DNA of 64,000 bases from Methyloprofundus sp. (GTDB taxonomy: Bacteria; Pseudomonadota; Gammaproteobacteria; Methylococcales; Methylomonadaceae), in assembly GCA_014859465.1 (NCBI GenBank), contig JACUUF010000005.1:1-64000 (forward strand), read 5' to 3'. This document shows, in pieces, positions 36,575 to 47,515 of this stretch. A program made the translations under genes and the position numbers. The first letter of the stretch is position 1. The number at the start of each line of letters is the position of its first letter. Under the pieces are notes generated by a model, which saw nothing but the letters and a program-made list of their open reading frames with translations, was not told the DNA's origin and made no database searches.

Positions 36575-37673
36575 CGGCTAAAACAGCGCTTAAAGCATGA
36601 ATAAAAAATTCATTTTCAGTCTTAGTACCAATACTAATACGCAAATGATGAGGCATTTCATAGTTAGCAACAGGACGCACAATCACGCCTTTGTGCAATA
36701 AAGCGATGTTGATTGCACTCGCATCACGTTTTAAATCAACCGAAATGAAATTACCTACCGATTCAATCCACGGCAACTCAAGCTCAGTAAAAGCCTCTTT
36801 TAATTGCTGCATTCCCGCATTATTAAGGGCAACGGTTTGCTGTAGGTATTCAATATCCGTTAAAGCAACTTCTGCAGCCGCTAAAGCTAAAGCATTATTA
36901 TTAAATGGCTGACGCACTCGATTCAAAATATCTGCCATTGCTGCACAAGATAAGCTGTAACCTATGCGTAAACCGGCTAAACCATAGGCTTTAGAAAAGG
37001 TACGTGTAATCACTAGATTGGGATATTGCGCTAACCAAGCAATTGAGTTGGGATAATCTTCTTTAGCAACATACTCAAAATAAGCCTCATCTAAAACCAC
37101 AATAACGCGTTCAGGCACTGCCGCCAAAAAATCACTTAAAGACCGCTCAGTCAAATAAGTTCCAGTGGGATTATTTGGATTAGCAATAAAGATTAAACGT
37201 GTTTTATCAGTAATCGCCGCAAGCATACCCTGTAAATCATGACCATAATTAATTGCAGGCACTACTTTAGCAATTGCACCCGCAGCTTGGGTGACAATAG
37301 GATAAACAGCAAAAGCATGTTGCGAAAAAATCACTTCTGAATCAGTCGTGAGAAAAGCACGGGCAATTAACTCTAAAATTTCATTAGAACCATTACCTAA
37401 AGTAATTTGGTCGCTGTTTAGCTTATATTTTTCAGATAATGCTGCTTTTAAAGCAAAAGCATTACCGTCAGGATAAAGCGATAAATCGACTAAATTGGCT
37501 TGTATGGCTGCAATTACTTTGGCACTAGGGCCTAAAGGATTTTCATTGGAGGCCAGCTTAACAATTTCGTTGAGTCCTAATTCACGCTGTAACTCAGAAA
37601 CGGGCTTGCCACCTTGATAAGGAACTAATTTTTGCACGCCAGAAGTGGCTAATTCACTGATGCTTGATTGCAT
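36567..37673 (-). CDS. hisC: Histidinol-phosphate/aromatic aminotransferase
   Basis: A 368-aa class-I/II PLP aminotransferase. LASNENPLGPS, NPNNPTGTY, VLDEAYFEY and TFSKAYGLAGLRIGY (PLP lysine) are present. I took the ATG at 37673 (MQSSISELA) over a TTG nine codons earlier. In this position between pheA and tyrA it is probably used for phenylalanine and tyrosine transamination as well as histidinol phosphate, as in other supra-operons of this type. Confidence 0.93.
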   Translation of the reverse strand: MQSSISELATSGVQKLVPYQGGKPVSELQRELGLNEIVKLASNENPLGPSAKVIAAIQANLVDLSLYPDGNAFALKAALSEKYKLNSDQITLGNGSNEILELIARAFLTTDSEVIFSQHAFAVYPIVTQAAGAIAKVVPAINYGHDLQGMLAAITDKTRLIFIANPNNPTGTYLTERSLSDFLAAVPERVIVVLDEAYFEYVAKEDYPNSIAWLAQYPNLVITRTFSKAYGLAGLRIGYSLSCAAMADILNRVRQPFNNNALALAAAEVALTDIEYLQQTVALNNAGMQQLKEAFTELELPWIESVGNFISVDLKRDASAINIALLHKGVIVRPVANYEMPHHLRISIGTKTENEFFIHALSAVLADV

Positions 37674-37744
37674 ATATTTATTGGTAAAGTTTTTGAACAA
37701 GGGAAATGTTATCCGCCTTATATTATGAGTGGGTTAAGCATACA

Positions 37745-38830
37745 TTATAAAACAGCCTTAGGATAAGAGCCTAAAATCTTGACCATAGTCACTCGAGATT
37801 GCAGGTCATTCAAAGCTAAAATGACGTCTTTATCGGCTTGATGTCCATCGATATCGATAAAAAATAAATAATCCCATAAACCTTGGCGCGATGGCCGAGA
37901 TTCTATCTTAGTCAGGCCAATATTATGCTTAGCAAAAGACTCTAAAATACGATATAAAGCACCAGAATGATTTTTTGTAGAAATCAATAATGAAGTTTTA
38001 TCTCGTCCTGTAGAATTAGCCGTCAGCTTACCAACGATAACGAAGCGCGTGGTATTATCCGGTTCATCTTCAATATTGCATGCTAGCAAATTGACATTAT
38101 AGATTTCTGCTGCTAATTCACCTGCAATTGCCGCTGCACCTTGTTGCGACGAAGCGATTCTAGCAGCCTCTGCATTACTATTGACTTCTGTACAACGGAC
38201 ATTCGGTAAGTTTTCTTCCAGCCACTTACGGCACTGCGCTAATGATTGGCGATGTGAAAAAACCTCAGTGATTTCGCTTAAATCTGCAACATTAGACAGC
38301 AGATTATGGTTAATTCTAATCGCAACTTCGCCGCAAGCCTGTAACGGCGACATGACAAAGCGATCTAAAGTATGCGTCACCATGCCTTCAGTAGAGTTTT
38401 CGATAGGCACAACACCAAACTGACAATGGCCATTTTCCACTGACTTAAAAATAGCTTCAATTGTAGGCACAGGTTCAGCCTTAACCGCCTGACCAAAATG
38501 CTTAAAAGCCGCTTGCTGGGTAAATGTACCTTCTGGCCCTAAATAAGCCACTTGCAAAGGTTTTTCTAAGGCCAAACAAGCTGACATTAACTCACGAAAA
38601 AATCGTGCTGCGGTTTCATCACTTAAAGGCCCTGGATTTAATTCTTGAATACGCCTAAGCACTAACGCTTCACGATCAGGACGATAAAAGCAAGTCTCTT
38701 CACCTGCGGCAATTTTTGTTTTTGCAACTTCTTCAGCCAGGGTTGCACGCTGGTTAATTAACTGCAATATCTCCTGATCAATTGCATCAATCTGATCTCT
38801 TAATTCAGAAAGGGGGATTACGTTACTCAT
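37745..38830 (-). CDS. pheA: Bifunctional chorismate mutase/prephenate dehydratase
   Basis: A 361-aa protein. Residues 1-90 form an AroQ-type chorismate mutase (LRDQIDAIDQEILQLINQRA). The prephenate dehydratase domain follows (VAYLGPEGTFTQQAA, VPIENSTEGMV, NTTRFVIVG). A C-terminal ACT domain carries HSGALYRILESFAKHNI and the phenylalanine-binding ESRPSR. Feedback inhibition by phenylalanine is expected from the ACT domain. Confidence 0.97.
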   Translation of the reverse strand: MSNVIPLSELRDQIDAIDQEILQLINQRATLAEEVAKTKIAAGEETCFYRPDREALVLRRIQELNPGPLSDETAARFFRELMSACLALEKPLQVAYLGPEGTFTQQAAFKHFGQAVKAEPVPTIEAIFKSVENGHCQFGVVPIENSTEGMVTHTLDRFVMSPLQACGEVAIRINHNLLSNVADLSEITEVFSHRQSLAQCRKWLEENLPNVRCTEVNSNAEAARIASSQQGAAAIAGELAAEIYNVNLLACNIEDEPDNTTRFVIVGKLTANSTGRDKTSLLISTKNHSGALYRILESFAKHNIGLTKIESRPSRQGLWDYLFFIDIDGHQADKDVILALNDLQSRVTMVKILGSYPKAVL

Positions 38831-38848
38831 AGCGTCAATAAAAGTAAT

Positions 38849-39928
38849 TTAGTGAGTTCGTTCAAATTCGGCCATAAATTGAACTAAAGCCTCCACGCCT
38901 GATTCAGGCATGGCATTATAAATACTTGCGCGCATTCCACCTAATAAGCGATGTCCTTTTAACGCCAAAAATCCCTGCTCTTGCGCCGCTTTAAGAAAAG
39001 CAGACTCCAATCCCTTATCAGCCAGAATAAAAGGCACATTCATACGTGATCTATCGGCACTAGCAACAGGGTTGCTGTACAAACTAGAACGATCTATAGC
39101 CGCATATAAGTTTTGTGCTTTGCGCTGATTAACCTGTTCAATACCAGAAATGCCGCCTTGGGCCTTTAACCATTGCAATACCAAGCCCACTAGGTACCAG
39201 CTATAAGTTGCCGGGGTATTAAGCATGGATTCATGCTCAACTTGTTGTTGATAATTAAAAACATCGGGCACACCTGGGTGCGCCTTAGCGATTAGATCTT
39301 CTCGAACAATCACAACCGTTACACCAGCAGGTCCCATATTTTTCTGAGAACCAGCATAAATCAAACCAAATTTACTGACATCAATCTGACGCGATAAAAT
39401 ATTAGATGACATATCCGCCACTAAAGGCAAATTATCGACCTCTGGCACATGGGCGAACTCAAGACCATGAATGGTCTCATTCGGGGTGTAATGCAAATAA
39501 GCCGCTTGTTGGTCTATATGCCAGGTTGAGCTATTTGGAATGGCAGTAAAGTTATTCGCTTCAGCACTCGCAGCAACAACAACATCGCAATAACTTTTAG
39601 CAACTTCAAGTGCTTTTCTTGACCATGCTCCCGTATTAACATAACAAGCTTTAGTTTTATTACCTAAGATATTAGCCGGAATAAATGAAAACTGTGCAGT
39701 AGCCCCCCCCTGTAAAAACAATAACTTGTAATTATCAGGAATCGCCATTAACTCTCTTAAATCACGATGCAGAGTGTCAGCAATGCTCATAAACTCAGAG
39801 CCGCGATGACTCATTTCCATCACCGACATACCTGAGCCTTGCCAATCGAGCATTTCTGCTTGAGCTTGTTTTAATACCGACTCAGGCAGCATAGAAGGGC
39901 CTGCACTAAAGTTATAAACTTTACTCAT
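38849..39928 (-). CDS. serC: Phosphoserine aminotransferase
   Basis: A 359-aa PLP enzyme for serine synthesis and, through 4-phosphohydroxythreonine, for pyridoxal phosphate. FSAGPSMLP opens the protein; the PLP lysine is in [16 protein letters not shown], and [11 protein letters not shown] is near the C-terminus. It overlaps gyrA by 4 bases. PdxJ of the same B6 pathway is also in the window. Confidence 0.97.
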   Translation of the reverse strand: MSKVYNFSAGPSMLPESVLKQAQAEMLDWQGSGMSVMEMSHRGSEFMSIADTLHRDLRELMAIPDNYKLLFLQGGATAQFSFIPANILGNKTKACYVNTGAWSRKALEVAKSYCDVVVAASAEANNFTAIPNSSTWHIDQQAAYLHYTPNETIHGLEFAHVPEVDNLPLVADMSSNILSRQIDVSKFGLIYAGSQKNMGPAGVTVVIVREDLIAKAHPGVPDVFNYQQQVEHESMLNTPATYSWYLVGLVLQWLKAQGGISGIEQVNQRKAQNLYAAIDRSSLYSNPVASADRSRMNVPFILADKGLESAFLKAAQEQGFLALKGHRLLGGMRASIYNAMPESGVEALVQFMAEFERTH

Positions 39929-42582
39929 GACTCAATCTCACCCGACGCATCATTGAGATCATCTAATTGCTGATCAATTGCATCTGCAACACGGTCTAAT
40001 TCTTGAATTTCTGCATCAATACTAGAAATATCCTGTTCTAACTCAACTTCATTCTCTGCTAAACCATCAATTTTATCAACACCGACTAATTTTTCATTAG
40101 CATCTAAACGAATGACTTTAACACCCTGAGTATTACGACCTACGATTGAAATTTCATTGACTCGAGTTCGCACCAATACACCGCCATCAGTGATTAACAT
40201 AATTTCATCATTCTCGGAAACTAAAACCGCACCGACGACATCACCATTTCGTTCAGAAGTTTGCATAGCAATCATGCCCTGACCACCGCGTTTATGGCGC
40301 GTAAACTCTTCTAATTTAGTGCGCTTACCATAACCATTTTCAGTCACGTTAAGTACTGTACCTTCAGAAGAGGTAATCATAGAAATAATCTTTTGTCCCT
40401 CACCAAGGCGCATACCGCGAACACCCGTTGCGGTGCGCCCCATTGAGCGTACATCAGTTTCACAAAAGCAGTTTGCTTTACCGTTACTACTAAATAACAA
40501 AATATTTTGCTCGCCATCTGTTACAGCAACACCAACCAAACTATCACCCTCACGTAAATCAATCGCAATTTTGCCGTTTGATCTTTGACGTTCAAATTCT
40601 TTTAATGGTGTCTTCTTAACTGTTCCCGCTTCGGTTGCCATAAACACGAATTGGTTTTCACTAAATTCGCGTACCGTCAACATGGCACTGATTTGTTCGT
40701 CTTTTTCTAAAGGCAATAAATTAATAAACGGCTTGCCGCGTGAGGCACGACTAGCAATAGGCAATTGATAAACCTTTAACCAGTACACTTTCCCCACTGA
40801 AGAAAAACACATAATTGTGTCATGTGTATTAGCAACGACTAATTTTTCAACAAAATCTTCTTCTTTCGTTGCTGTCGCTGACTTACCACGACCACCGCGA
40901 CGTTGAGCTTGGTAATCTTCAAGGCGCTGAGTTTTCACATAGCCTTCATGCGACATGGTAACAACCACATCTTCTTCGGTAATAAAATCTTCTTCAGATA
41001 AGCTTAGAAGGTCTCTAACAATCTCAGTACGACGCTCATCAGCATATTCGTCCTTAATGGCTTGCAATTCTTCACGAATCACTTCCATTAAGCGGATTGC
41101 ACTGCCCAAAATTTCCAAATAACCATCAATTAACTCTAATAATTGCTTGTATTCGTTGACAATTTTTTCTTGTTCTAAACCGGTTAAGCGATGTAAACGC
41201 AAATCTAAAATCGCTGAAGCTTGCGCCTCAGAAAGACGATATTCAGAACCATGAATACCAAAAACCAACGCTAAACCATCGGGTCTCGAGCGACTTTCAT
41301 CTGCATGCTCTAATAAAGCAGCAACCAAACCCGCATCCCAAGTTCTAGATAAAAGGCCTACCTTAGCTTCCGCAGGGTTTGCAGCTGCTTTAATTAAGGC
41401 TATCATCTCATCAATATTGGACATGGCCACCGCCAAACCTTCCAATACATGAGCCCGCTCACGGGCTTTGCGCAATAAGTAAATAGTGCGCCGCGTAACC
41501 ACTTCACGACGATGATTAACAAACGCATGTAGAATTTCTTTTAAATTCATACATTTTGGTCGGCCATCTAAAATGGCTACCATATTAATACCAAACACAG
41601 TTTTCATCTGTGTTTGCTTGTATAAATTATTCAGGACAACTTCAGGCACTTCACCACGACGTAGCTCAATAACCATGCGCATACCATCTTTATCAGACTC
41701 ATCACGCAGACCTGAAATCCCTTCGATTTTAGTCTCTTTAACTAGCTCAGCAATTTTTTCTAATAAGCGCGCTTTATTAACTTGATAAGGTAATTCAGTC
41801 ACGATAATCGCTTGCCTACTAGCGTCTTTAAAATCTTCTACATGACTACGCGCACGAATATGCGCTCGTCCTCGACCTGTAGTATAGGCATCATAAATCC
41901 CTGAAACGCCATTAATAATTCCAGCCGTTGGGAAATCAGGACCTGGAATATATTCCATCAAATCTTTAATGCTAACATCAGGATTATCGATAAGCGCTAA
42001 ACATGCGCCAATAACTTCGCCTAAATTATGTGGCGGGATATTAGTGGCCATACCAACAGCAATACCAGAAGAGCCATTAACCAATAAAGCAGGCACTCTT
42101 GCCGGCAAAACAACAGGCTCTGATTCTGAATCGTCATAGTTAGAGGCGAAATTGACCGTTTCTTTATCCAAATCTGCCAACATTTCATGCGCAATTTTTG
42201 CCATGCGTACTTCGGTATAACGCATGGCAGCAGGCGAATCACCATCGACTGAACCAAAGTTCCCTTGGCCGTCAACTAGCATATAACGCAAAGAAAAAGG
42301 CTGTGCCATACGTACAATAGTGTCATAAACTGCGGTATCACCATGCGGATGGTATTTACCGATCACGTCCCCGACGACACGAGCAGATTTTTTATAGGCT
42401 TTATTCCAATCATTACCCAAGACACTCATTGCATATAAAACGCGTCGGTGAACAGGCTTTAAGCCATCTCTAACATCAGGAAGTGCACGCCCTACAATAA
42501 CGCTCATCGCATAATCTAGGTACGACTTCTGCATCTCGTCTTCAATAGTAACTACGGTAATTTCTTTGGCAAATTCTGACAT
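39925..42582 (-). CDS. gyrA: DNA gyrase subunit A
   Basis: An 885-aa type IIA topoisomerase subunit. Catalytic Tyr122 is in [10 protein letters not shown], and numbering matches E. coli exactly to this point. The quinolone region is [10 protein letters not shown] with Thr83 and Asp87. The C-terminal pinwheel domain holds the GyrA box QRRGGRGK, then an acidic tail. It is the first gene of the gyrA-serC-pheA-hisC-tyrA-aroA-cmk-rpsA run. Confidence 0.98.
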   Translation of the reverse strand: MSEFAKEITVVTIEDEMQKSYLDYAMSVIVGRALPDVRDGLKPVHRRVLYAMSVLGNDWNKAYKKSARVVGDVIGKYHPHGDTAVYDTIVRMAQPFSLRYMLVDGQGNFGSVDGDSPAAMRYTEVRMAKIAHEMLADLDKETVNFASNYDDSESEPVVLPARVPALLVNGSSGIAVGMATNIPPHNLGEVIGACLALIDNPDVSIKDLMEYIPGPDFPTAGIINGVSGIYDAYTTGRGRAHIRARSHVEDFKDASRQAIIVTELPYQVNKARLLEKIAELVKETKIEGISGLRDESDKDGMRMVIELRRGEVPEVVLNNLYKQTQMKTVFGINMVAILDGRPKCMNLKEILHAFVNHRREVVTRRTIYLLRKARERAHVLEGLAVAMSNIDEMIALIKAAANPAEAKVGLLSRTWDAGLVAALLEHADESRSRPDGLALVFGIHGSEYRLSEAQASAILDLRLHRLTGLEQEKIVNEYKQLLELIDGYLEILGSAIRLMEVIREELQAIKDEYADERRTEIVRDLLSLSEEDFITEEDVVVTMSHEGYVKTQRLEDYQAQRRGGRGKSATATKEEDFVEKLVVANTHDTIMCFSSVGKVYWLKVYQLPIASRASRGKPFINLLPLEKDEQISAMLTVREFSENQFVFMATEAGTVKKTPLKEFERQRSNGKIAIDLREGDSLVGVAVTDGEQNILLFSSNGKANCFCETDVRSMGRTATGVRGMRLGEGQKIISMITSSEGTVLNVTENGYGKRTKLEEFTRHKRGGQGMIAMQTSERNGDVVGAVLVSENDEIMLITDGGVLVRTRVNEISIVGRNTQGVKVIRLDANEKLVGVDKIDGLAENEVELEQDISSIDAEIQELDRVADAIDQQLDDLNDASGEIES

Positions 42583-42721
42583 TAGTCCATCTATATAAAA
42601 AAGCTGATAATTCGATTTATCGGCAAATGTTTCTTAAATAATCCAATCTTTTACAAGCAGATTAGCATGAATTGCAACAACCGCTCATTATAGCAAATTA
42701 AGTCACCTTAGGAGCTTAAAA

Positions 42722-43600
42722 TTAATAAAACTTCTTTCCAGATACCAATAACTGAAAAAATTGCCTTACATCCTCTTGAGCTTGCACTAACAAGGTAAAA
42801 AACCGCTTCTTATCCAAGCCAATTAGTGACCTGCGCTCAAGTGGGATTTTTACCCATAATTCATTAACCAAATCTTGGTCATGCACCAGCGCTGTGCAAA
42901 AAATAGCTGCTATATGCAGTATTTGAGCATCCAAGCGGTGTGCTAAAGCCATTTCAGGGGTTAATTGATAAGCAATTGCCTCATATAAAGAATCCGGCAA
43001 AGCCCAAAGTTTGACTAACTCGCCCCCTACATCAGCAAAAGTAAATCCCATCATTTCTTGCTCAATGACAGGCACTAGCTCAGCATTATAATCAGCTAGC
43101 TTAAGTACTTTTGCCGATAACTCTGGAAGCTTCTGATATAAAACCAAAGCACCAATTTTATGTAATAATCCCGCTAAAAATAAGCGCTCCGCATGCAAAA
43201 CTGAACTTTCTTTAGCCAGCAGTTTAGCGATCACGCCGCATTGCACACTTTGCATCCAAAAATCCGTCATATCAACCAAATCGCAGGGTATGCCATTAAA
43301 TACATCAACAACCGAAGTTGCTACAATTAGGTTTTGTAAATCCTTAATCCCAATGATTGCAACAGCCCTACTAATCGTATCAATACGCGATTGGAAGCCA
43401 TAAAAAGAACTATTGACCAACTTAAGCAAACGTATACTGAGAGCTGGGTCTTTGGTAATTACCTGACCGATCTCAAGTGCTGTAAACCTTGGATCATTAA
43501 CCATTTTTTCTATTTGATGATAAATATCTGGCAGAGAAAATAAGGTAATACTACCCTGCACTAAAGATTCAGCGGTCAAAGTTACACGAGTATCAGCCAT
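42722..43600 (-). CDS. HDOD domain signalling protein
   Basis: A 292-aa protein that is essentially one HDOD domain (SITLFSLPDIYHQIEKMVNDP, SIRLLKLVNSSFYG, LAGLLHKIGALVLY). HDOD domains lack the complete HD metal site and usually act as signalling or scaffold modules, often with c-di-GMP or stress networks. I used the ATG at 43600 rather than GTG at 43603. It overlaps the lytic transglycosylase gene by 8 bases. Confidence 0.85.
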   Translation of the reverse strand: MADTRVTLTAESLVQGSITLFSLPDIYHQIEKMVNDPRFTALEIGQVITKDPALSIRLLKLVNSSFYGFQSRIDTISRAVAIIGIKDLQNLIVATSVVDVFNGIPCDLVDMTDFWMQSVQCGVIAKLLAKESSVLHAERLFLAGLLHKIGALVLYQKLPELSAKVLKLADYNAELVPVIEQEMMGFTFADVGGELVKLWALPDSLYEAIAYQLTPEMALAHRLDAQILHIAAIFCTALVHDQDLVNELWVKIPLERRSLIGLDKKRFFTLLVQAQEDVRQFFQLLVSGKKFY

Positions 43601-44171
43601 CACTCTTTTGATACAGACTCAAGACTTGCTTTACATATTTCTGCGTTTCGGGATACGGAGGGATTTGATTGTGGTATTTTTTAACGGCATTTTCTCCAGC
43701 GTTATAAGCTGCGATTGAGAGCTTTAAATTATCATCGAATAAGCTGAGTAAATACTTTAAATAACGAGTGCCTGCAAAAATATTTTGCTCTGGATCTTTG
43801 CGGTTTGTTGCCCCATATTGCAGTGCCGTTGCAGGCATTAACTGCATTAAACCAACCGCTCCGGCACTGGAAATAGCTTTAGCATCATAAGCAGATTCTG
43901 CATGAATAACTGCATGCACCAGCTTCGGATCTAGGCCATGCTTTTCTGCCGCTGCTGCAATAATAGGCGTATATTTCTGTTTATTTTTTTGTAAATGCTT
44001 AAAAGCGGCCACATAGCCTTTAGGCTTACTGCGAATAATTAGTTTATATTTTTTATGGCTAGGCTCGTCGGTGTAATAAACATTACCATCGGGGGCGGTA
44101 TATTTATACACGTCTGCCGAGACAGTAGATACACTCACCAACAAAGCAATAAAAATTAACAGCAGATTCAT
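43593..44171 (-). CDS. Lytic transglycosylase (SLT domain) with N-terminal DUF4124
   Basis: A 192-aa exported enzyme. A signal peptide (MNLLLIFIALLVSVSTVSA) is followed by a DUF4124 segment, DVYKYTAPDGNVYYTDEPS. The SLT domain has the catalytic glutamate in VIHAESAYDAKAIS and then GAVGLMQLMPATA and AAYNAGENAV. It should cleave peptidoglycan in the periplasm to 1,6-anhydro products. It lies 4 bases after the MutS-like gene and overlaps the HDOD gene. Confidence 0.92.
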   Translation of the reverse strand: MNLLLIFIALLVSVSTVSADVYKYTAPDGNVYYTDEPSHKKYKLIIRSKPKGYVAAFKHLQKNKQKYTPIIAAAAEKHGLDPKLVHAVIHAESAYDAKAISSAGAVGLMQLMPATALQYGATNRKDPEQNIFAGTRYLKYLLSLFDDNLKLSIAAYNAGENAVKKYHNQIPPYPETQKYVKQVLSLYQKSDG

Positions 44172-44175
44172 GTTA

Positions 44176-45747
44176 TTAGTTATCCGCTAAATAACCAGCA
44201 ATATCTTCCTTAGAAAAACCGATTTTCTTGGCTACCCGATGCGCATGACTTACGCGCGAAATTCCTGGGATTAGTTTATGCGTTGGATCTTCATTAATAA
44301 ACTCAACATGCAAAGCCACTCCTTTGTGCTCGGCAAGAAAATGATCCACTAACTGGTGATTATGAGTAATTAGAATCGTGTTATTACCTTTTTGATAAAA
44401 GCCATTGAGCACATTTGCTGAAGTCTCCATTTTTTCTTCAAAGGTTGTACCTTCGGATAATTCATCTAGGACAACTAGGCTTTTTGCGGTACTTGCTAAG
44501 AATATATCTTTAGTACGCTTTAATTCCGTACCAAAACGTCCTTCACCATCATCTAGCTGGCTAATTTCTGGTACTTGATAAAAAATTCTATCCGCCACTG
44601 TTAATGTTGCTTGCGCCGCCGGAACATAACTGCCAATCTGTGCCAGTAGTTGAATTTGCGTTAAGGTTTTGCAAAATGCGGTTTTACCTCCACTATTCGG
44701 ACCGGTAATTAACACTAATTTTTCAGTATCAATAGCAAAATCATTACCTACATAAGTTGCATCAACTTTACTCAATACTGGATTTTTAGCATTTTTTAAA
44801 TTGATTTTATGATGTTTAGCTACAATCAACTCAGGCAGCACCATAGCATCAGGATTAGATGCAGCATATTGTACTAAGGATAACAATTCATCGACGCACC
44901 CTAAAACTTCTAACACCTTGGCTACGTCATCTGATTGTCTATATTCTTCACGTAACGGTTTAATGCAGCTGTCTCGATCAAAGCCACCAATCAGAGGAAA
45001 ATAAACTAAAGCGAGCGGTGCAAGAAAAATGGCGAACATCGGAGAAAAACTCAGTAAGCCAATTGGTACAAATAAATTAACCACAATTAAAGCAGCCAAC
45101 ACAAGACCAATCAATAATGGCTTAAAAATATGCGGTTTAAAAATAATGGCTGGACTCAAGCTCTTTCTATCTATTTTTCTCTGTATGCCTTTTTCAGTAA
45201 TATAAGCGGGCCCAGACATTAATGAATAAGCACGCGTTTGAGTAAAAGCTCTGACGTCATTAATCAGCGCATCGAGATAAGCACTTTTCGGTTTCTCAAG
45301 CTGCAATAGACCAGCGACAAAAGCCAATATAAAACGGGTTCCACGTCTATATTGCGTATAACCATAACCTTCAATTTCAGCATCATTTCTAGCCGTGCCA
45401 CCTGAGCCTAAAAATTTAGCAAATAATAACTGATGAAAAGACTTTTCATCTTTTTTAGCATTTTCTACTAAACGCGCTAAAGTCGCTTTCAGCTCAGGAT
45501 TAACTTGTATTTCTTTAACTGCTTTTTGCTTATCCACAATCGCTTGCAAATTATCCAATGGCCGCGCTAAAGAGCGATACAAAACCGCTTGACCAATGGT
45601 TGTTTGGGCATAGTTAATCGTATTGAAAACACTATCAACTTCAATACTTTTAAAGGCACCAATATCCAGCACACCTTCGCCAGTTGCCGCAGGCTGACTG
45701 ATCTTAATTTTAGGCCACTGTTCATTCCACGCTTTTAAAATAGTCAT
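44176..45747 (-). CDS. MutS-family ATPase with internal membrane segments
   Basis: A 523-aa protein. The C-terminal half is a MutS ATPase domain with Walker A VLITGPNSGGKTAFCKTL and Walker B LVVLDELSEGTTFEEKMETS. The N-terminal part resembles MutS lever/clamp helices, but the mismatch-recognition domains I and II are absent. Between about residues 205 and 255 there are two strongly hydrophobic stretches (LLIGLVLAALIVVNLFVPIG and MFAIFLAPLALVYFPLI), so it should be membrane-bound. Its role is unlikely to be classical mismatch repair. Confidence 0.75.
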   Translation of the reverse strand: MTILKAWNEQWPKIKISQPAATGEGVLDIGAFKSIEVDSVFNTINYAQTTIGQAVLYRSLARPLDNLQAIVDKQKAVKEIQVNPELKATLARLVENAKKDEKSFHQLLFAKFLGSGGTARNDAEIEGYGYTQYRRGTRFILAFVAGLLQLEKPKSAYLDALINDVRAFTQTRAYSLMSGPAYITEKGIQRKIDRKSLSPAIIFKPHIFKPLLIGLVLAALIVVNLFVPIGLLSFSPMFAIFLAPLALVYFPLIGGFDRDSCIKPLREEYRQSDDVAKVLEVLGCVDELLSLVQYAASNPDAMVLPELIVAKHHKINLKNAKNPVLSKVDATYVGNDFAIDTEKLVLITGPNSGGKTAFCKTLTQIQLLAQIGSYVPAAQATLTVADRIFYQVPEISQLDDGEGRFGTELKRTKDIFLASTAKSLVVLDELSEGTTFEEKMETSANVLNGFYQKGNNTILITHNHQLVDHFLAEHKGVALHVEFINEDPTHKLIPGISRVSHAHRVAKKIGFSKEDIAGYLADN

Positions 45748-45748
45748 A

Positions 45749-45946
45749 TTATTTTTTCTTCTTTTTTTTATCTAATAGACCAAATACAATAATGGCTGAA
45801 ACCACTATTCCTGACATCATAATATTTTCCTGCGTAGCACCCAATAAGTACGCCACTCCACAGCCAATACCCATGCCGACACCGGTAAAAGCTAGGCTAC
45901 GCATTAAGCGACAAAAAGCACAATTATCAGGATCATAAGCACGCAT
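45749..45946 (-). CDS. Small membrane protein, two helices
   Basis: A 65-aa protein with CAFCRLMRS near the N-terminus, two hydrophobic segments (about 18-35 and 42-58) and a poly-lysine end (KKKKKK). It sits between hemH (1 base) and the MutS-like gene (1 base), so it is part of that operon. I do not recognise a family. The CxxC-like CAFC may bind metal or form a disulfide. Confidence 0.6.
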   Translation of the reverse strand: MRAYDPDNCAFCRLMRSLAFTGVGMGIGCGVAYLLGATQENIMMSGIVVSAIIVFGLLDKKKKKK

Positions 45947-45947
45947 A

Positions 45948-46919
45948 TTAGTTCGCCTTATTTTCGATTAAATCGATCATAAGCTGCACATTGGCTTCTG
46001 AATCATTTAAGCAGGAAATATAACGATACTGCTCGCCACCTGCTGCAAAGAAAATCTCTTTATTAGTCATATTAATTTCCTCTAAAGTTTCTAAGCAATC
46101 GATGGCAAAACCTGGACAAATAATATCTATATTTTTAAAGCCTTCTTCAGGTAACTGCATCAAGGTTTCTACGCAATAAGGCTGCAACCACTTCGCCTTA
46201 CCAAAGCGCGACTGAAACACCACGCGCCATTTATCGTCTTGCAAGTTAAGCTTTTGCGCAATCAATTCCGCCGTTTTCAGGCATTGATAATAATAAGGGT
46301 CGCCTTTTTTAGTTAAAACATCTGGCAGGCCATGAAAAGACATTAACAAAAGTTCGTTAGCAGCTTGTTTCTGCCATGCTTGCTCAATAGAATCAGCGAT
46401 TGCATTGATATATAAGTGATGCTGATGATAATCACTAATAAAATGTAATTCAGGAATATAGCGCCATTGCATTAATTCTGTTGCCACGGCATCAAACACG
46501 CTTGCAGTGGTGGTCGAAGAATATTGTGGGTATAAAGGCACAATAGTGATTTGTTCACATTGCGCCTTTTGCAATTTATGCAGTTGCGTTGTCAGTGATG
46601 GCGGACTATAACTCATTGCCATCGCAACAGTAACATCAGAGTCTTGCTGATAATGCGTAGCCACTTTATCAGTTAAATCCTGCGTTAAATAAGTGAGCGG
46701 TGAGCCTCTCTCTGTCCACACTTCAGCGTAGGCAGCTTTAGATTTTTGTGGTCTAAAAGGCAGCACAAAAAAATTTAAAATAACCCACCAAAGCAAGCGT
46801 GGCAAATTAACAACTCGTGGATCACCCAAAAACTGACGCAAAAATTTGCGCACAGCTCTGACAGTTAGTTTCTCCGGCGAGCCTAAATTAACAATTAAAA
46901 TGCCTTTTTTCCTTGCCAT
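45948..46919 (-). CDS. hemH: Ferrochelatase
   Basis: A 323-aa enzyme that inserts Fe2+ into protoporphyrin IX. Features include GILIVNLGSPEKLT, FLGDPRVVNLPR, YPQYSSTTTASV, SFHGLP with the metal-site His, and FQSRFGKAKWLQPY and CPGFAIDCLETLEEI near the C-terminus. The length is typical of gammaproteobacterial enzymes. Confidence 0.96.
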   Translation of the reverse strand: MARKKGILIVNLGSPEKLTVRAVRKFLRQFLGDPRVVNLPRLLWWVILNFFVLPFRPQKSKAAYAEVWTERGSPLTYLTQDLTDKVATHYQQDSDVTVAMAMSYSPPSLTTQLHKLQKAQCEQITIVPLYPQYSSTTTASVFDAVATELMQWRYIPELHFISDYHQHHLYINAIADSIEQAWQKQAANELLLMSFHGLPDVLTKKGDPYYYQCLKTAELIAQKLNLQDDKWRVVFQSRFGKAKWLQPYCVETLMQLPEEGFKNIDIICPGFAIDCLETLEEINMTNKEIFFAAGGEQYRYISCLNDSEANVQLMIDLIENKAN

Positions 46920-46935
46920 TACAACGCTCCTTTAT

Positions 46936-47481
46936 TTAACGATTAATTAAACTTAAAAATTCTGCTCTAGTACTCATTTCCTTACGGAAAATTCCCGTCA
47001 TCACGGATGTTGTCATGACTGAATTTTGTTTTTCGACGCCACGCATCATCATGCACATATGCTTAGCTTCAATAACAACGGCAACACCTTTAGCACCAAT
47101 CGCTTCATCGACTGCATCCGCAATTTGCTTAGTCAACTTTTCTTGAATTTGTAAACGACGTGCATACATATCAACAATTCTTGCTAGCTTAGATAAGCCT
47201 AAAACTTTACCTTGCGGTAAATAAGCGATATGACATTTACCGACAAAAGGCAATAAATGATGTTCACATAAAGAATATAGCTCAATATCTTTTACGATAA
47301 CCATATCTTCAGTATCTGCTTCAAAAATAGCACCATTCAAAACTTCTTCTAAAGTTTTGTTATAGCCATTATTTAAGAATTCAAAAGCTTTGGCTGCTCT
47401 TTTAGGTGTGTCAACCAAACCTTCTCGTGTGACATCTTCGCCAATTGCTTCAATAATTTTTCTGAAATGCTCTTCCATCAT
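46936..47481 (-). CDS. folE: GTP cyclohydrolase I
   Basis: A 181-aa type IA enzyme that makes dihydroneopterin triphosphate for folate. The zinc site is formed by [10 protein letters not shown] and the later CMMMRGVEK, with [13 protein letters not shown] between. It lies 16 bases before hemH. No folate riboswitch is visible upstream. Confidence 0.96.
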   Translation of the reverse strand: MMEEHFRKIIEAIGEDVTREGLVDTPKRAAKAFEFLNNGYNKTLEEVLNGAIFEADTEDMVIVKDIELYSLCEHHLLPFVGKCHIAYLPQGKVLGLSKLARIVDMYARRLQIQEKLTKQIADAVDEAIGAKGVAVVIEAKHMCMMMRGVEKQNSVMTTSVMTGIFRKEMSTRAEFLSLINR

Positions 47482-47515
47482 TAGTCTCTAAAATAAAATA
47501 GGGGTTAAGTATACA

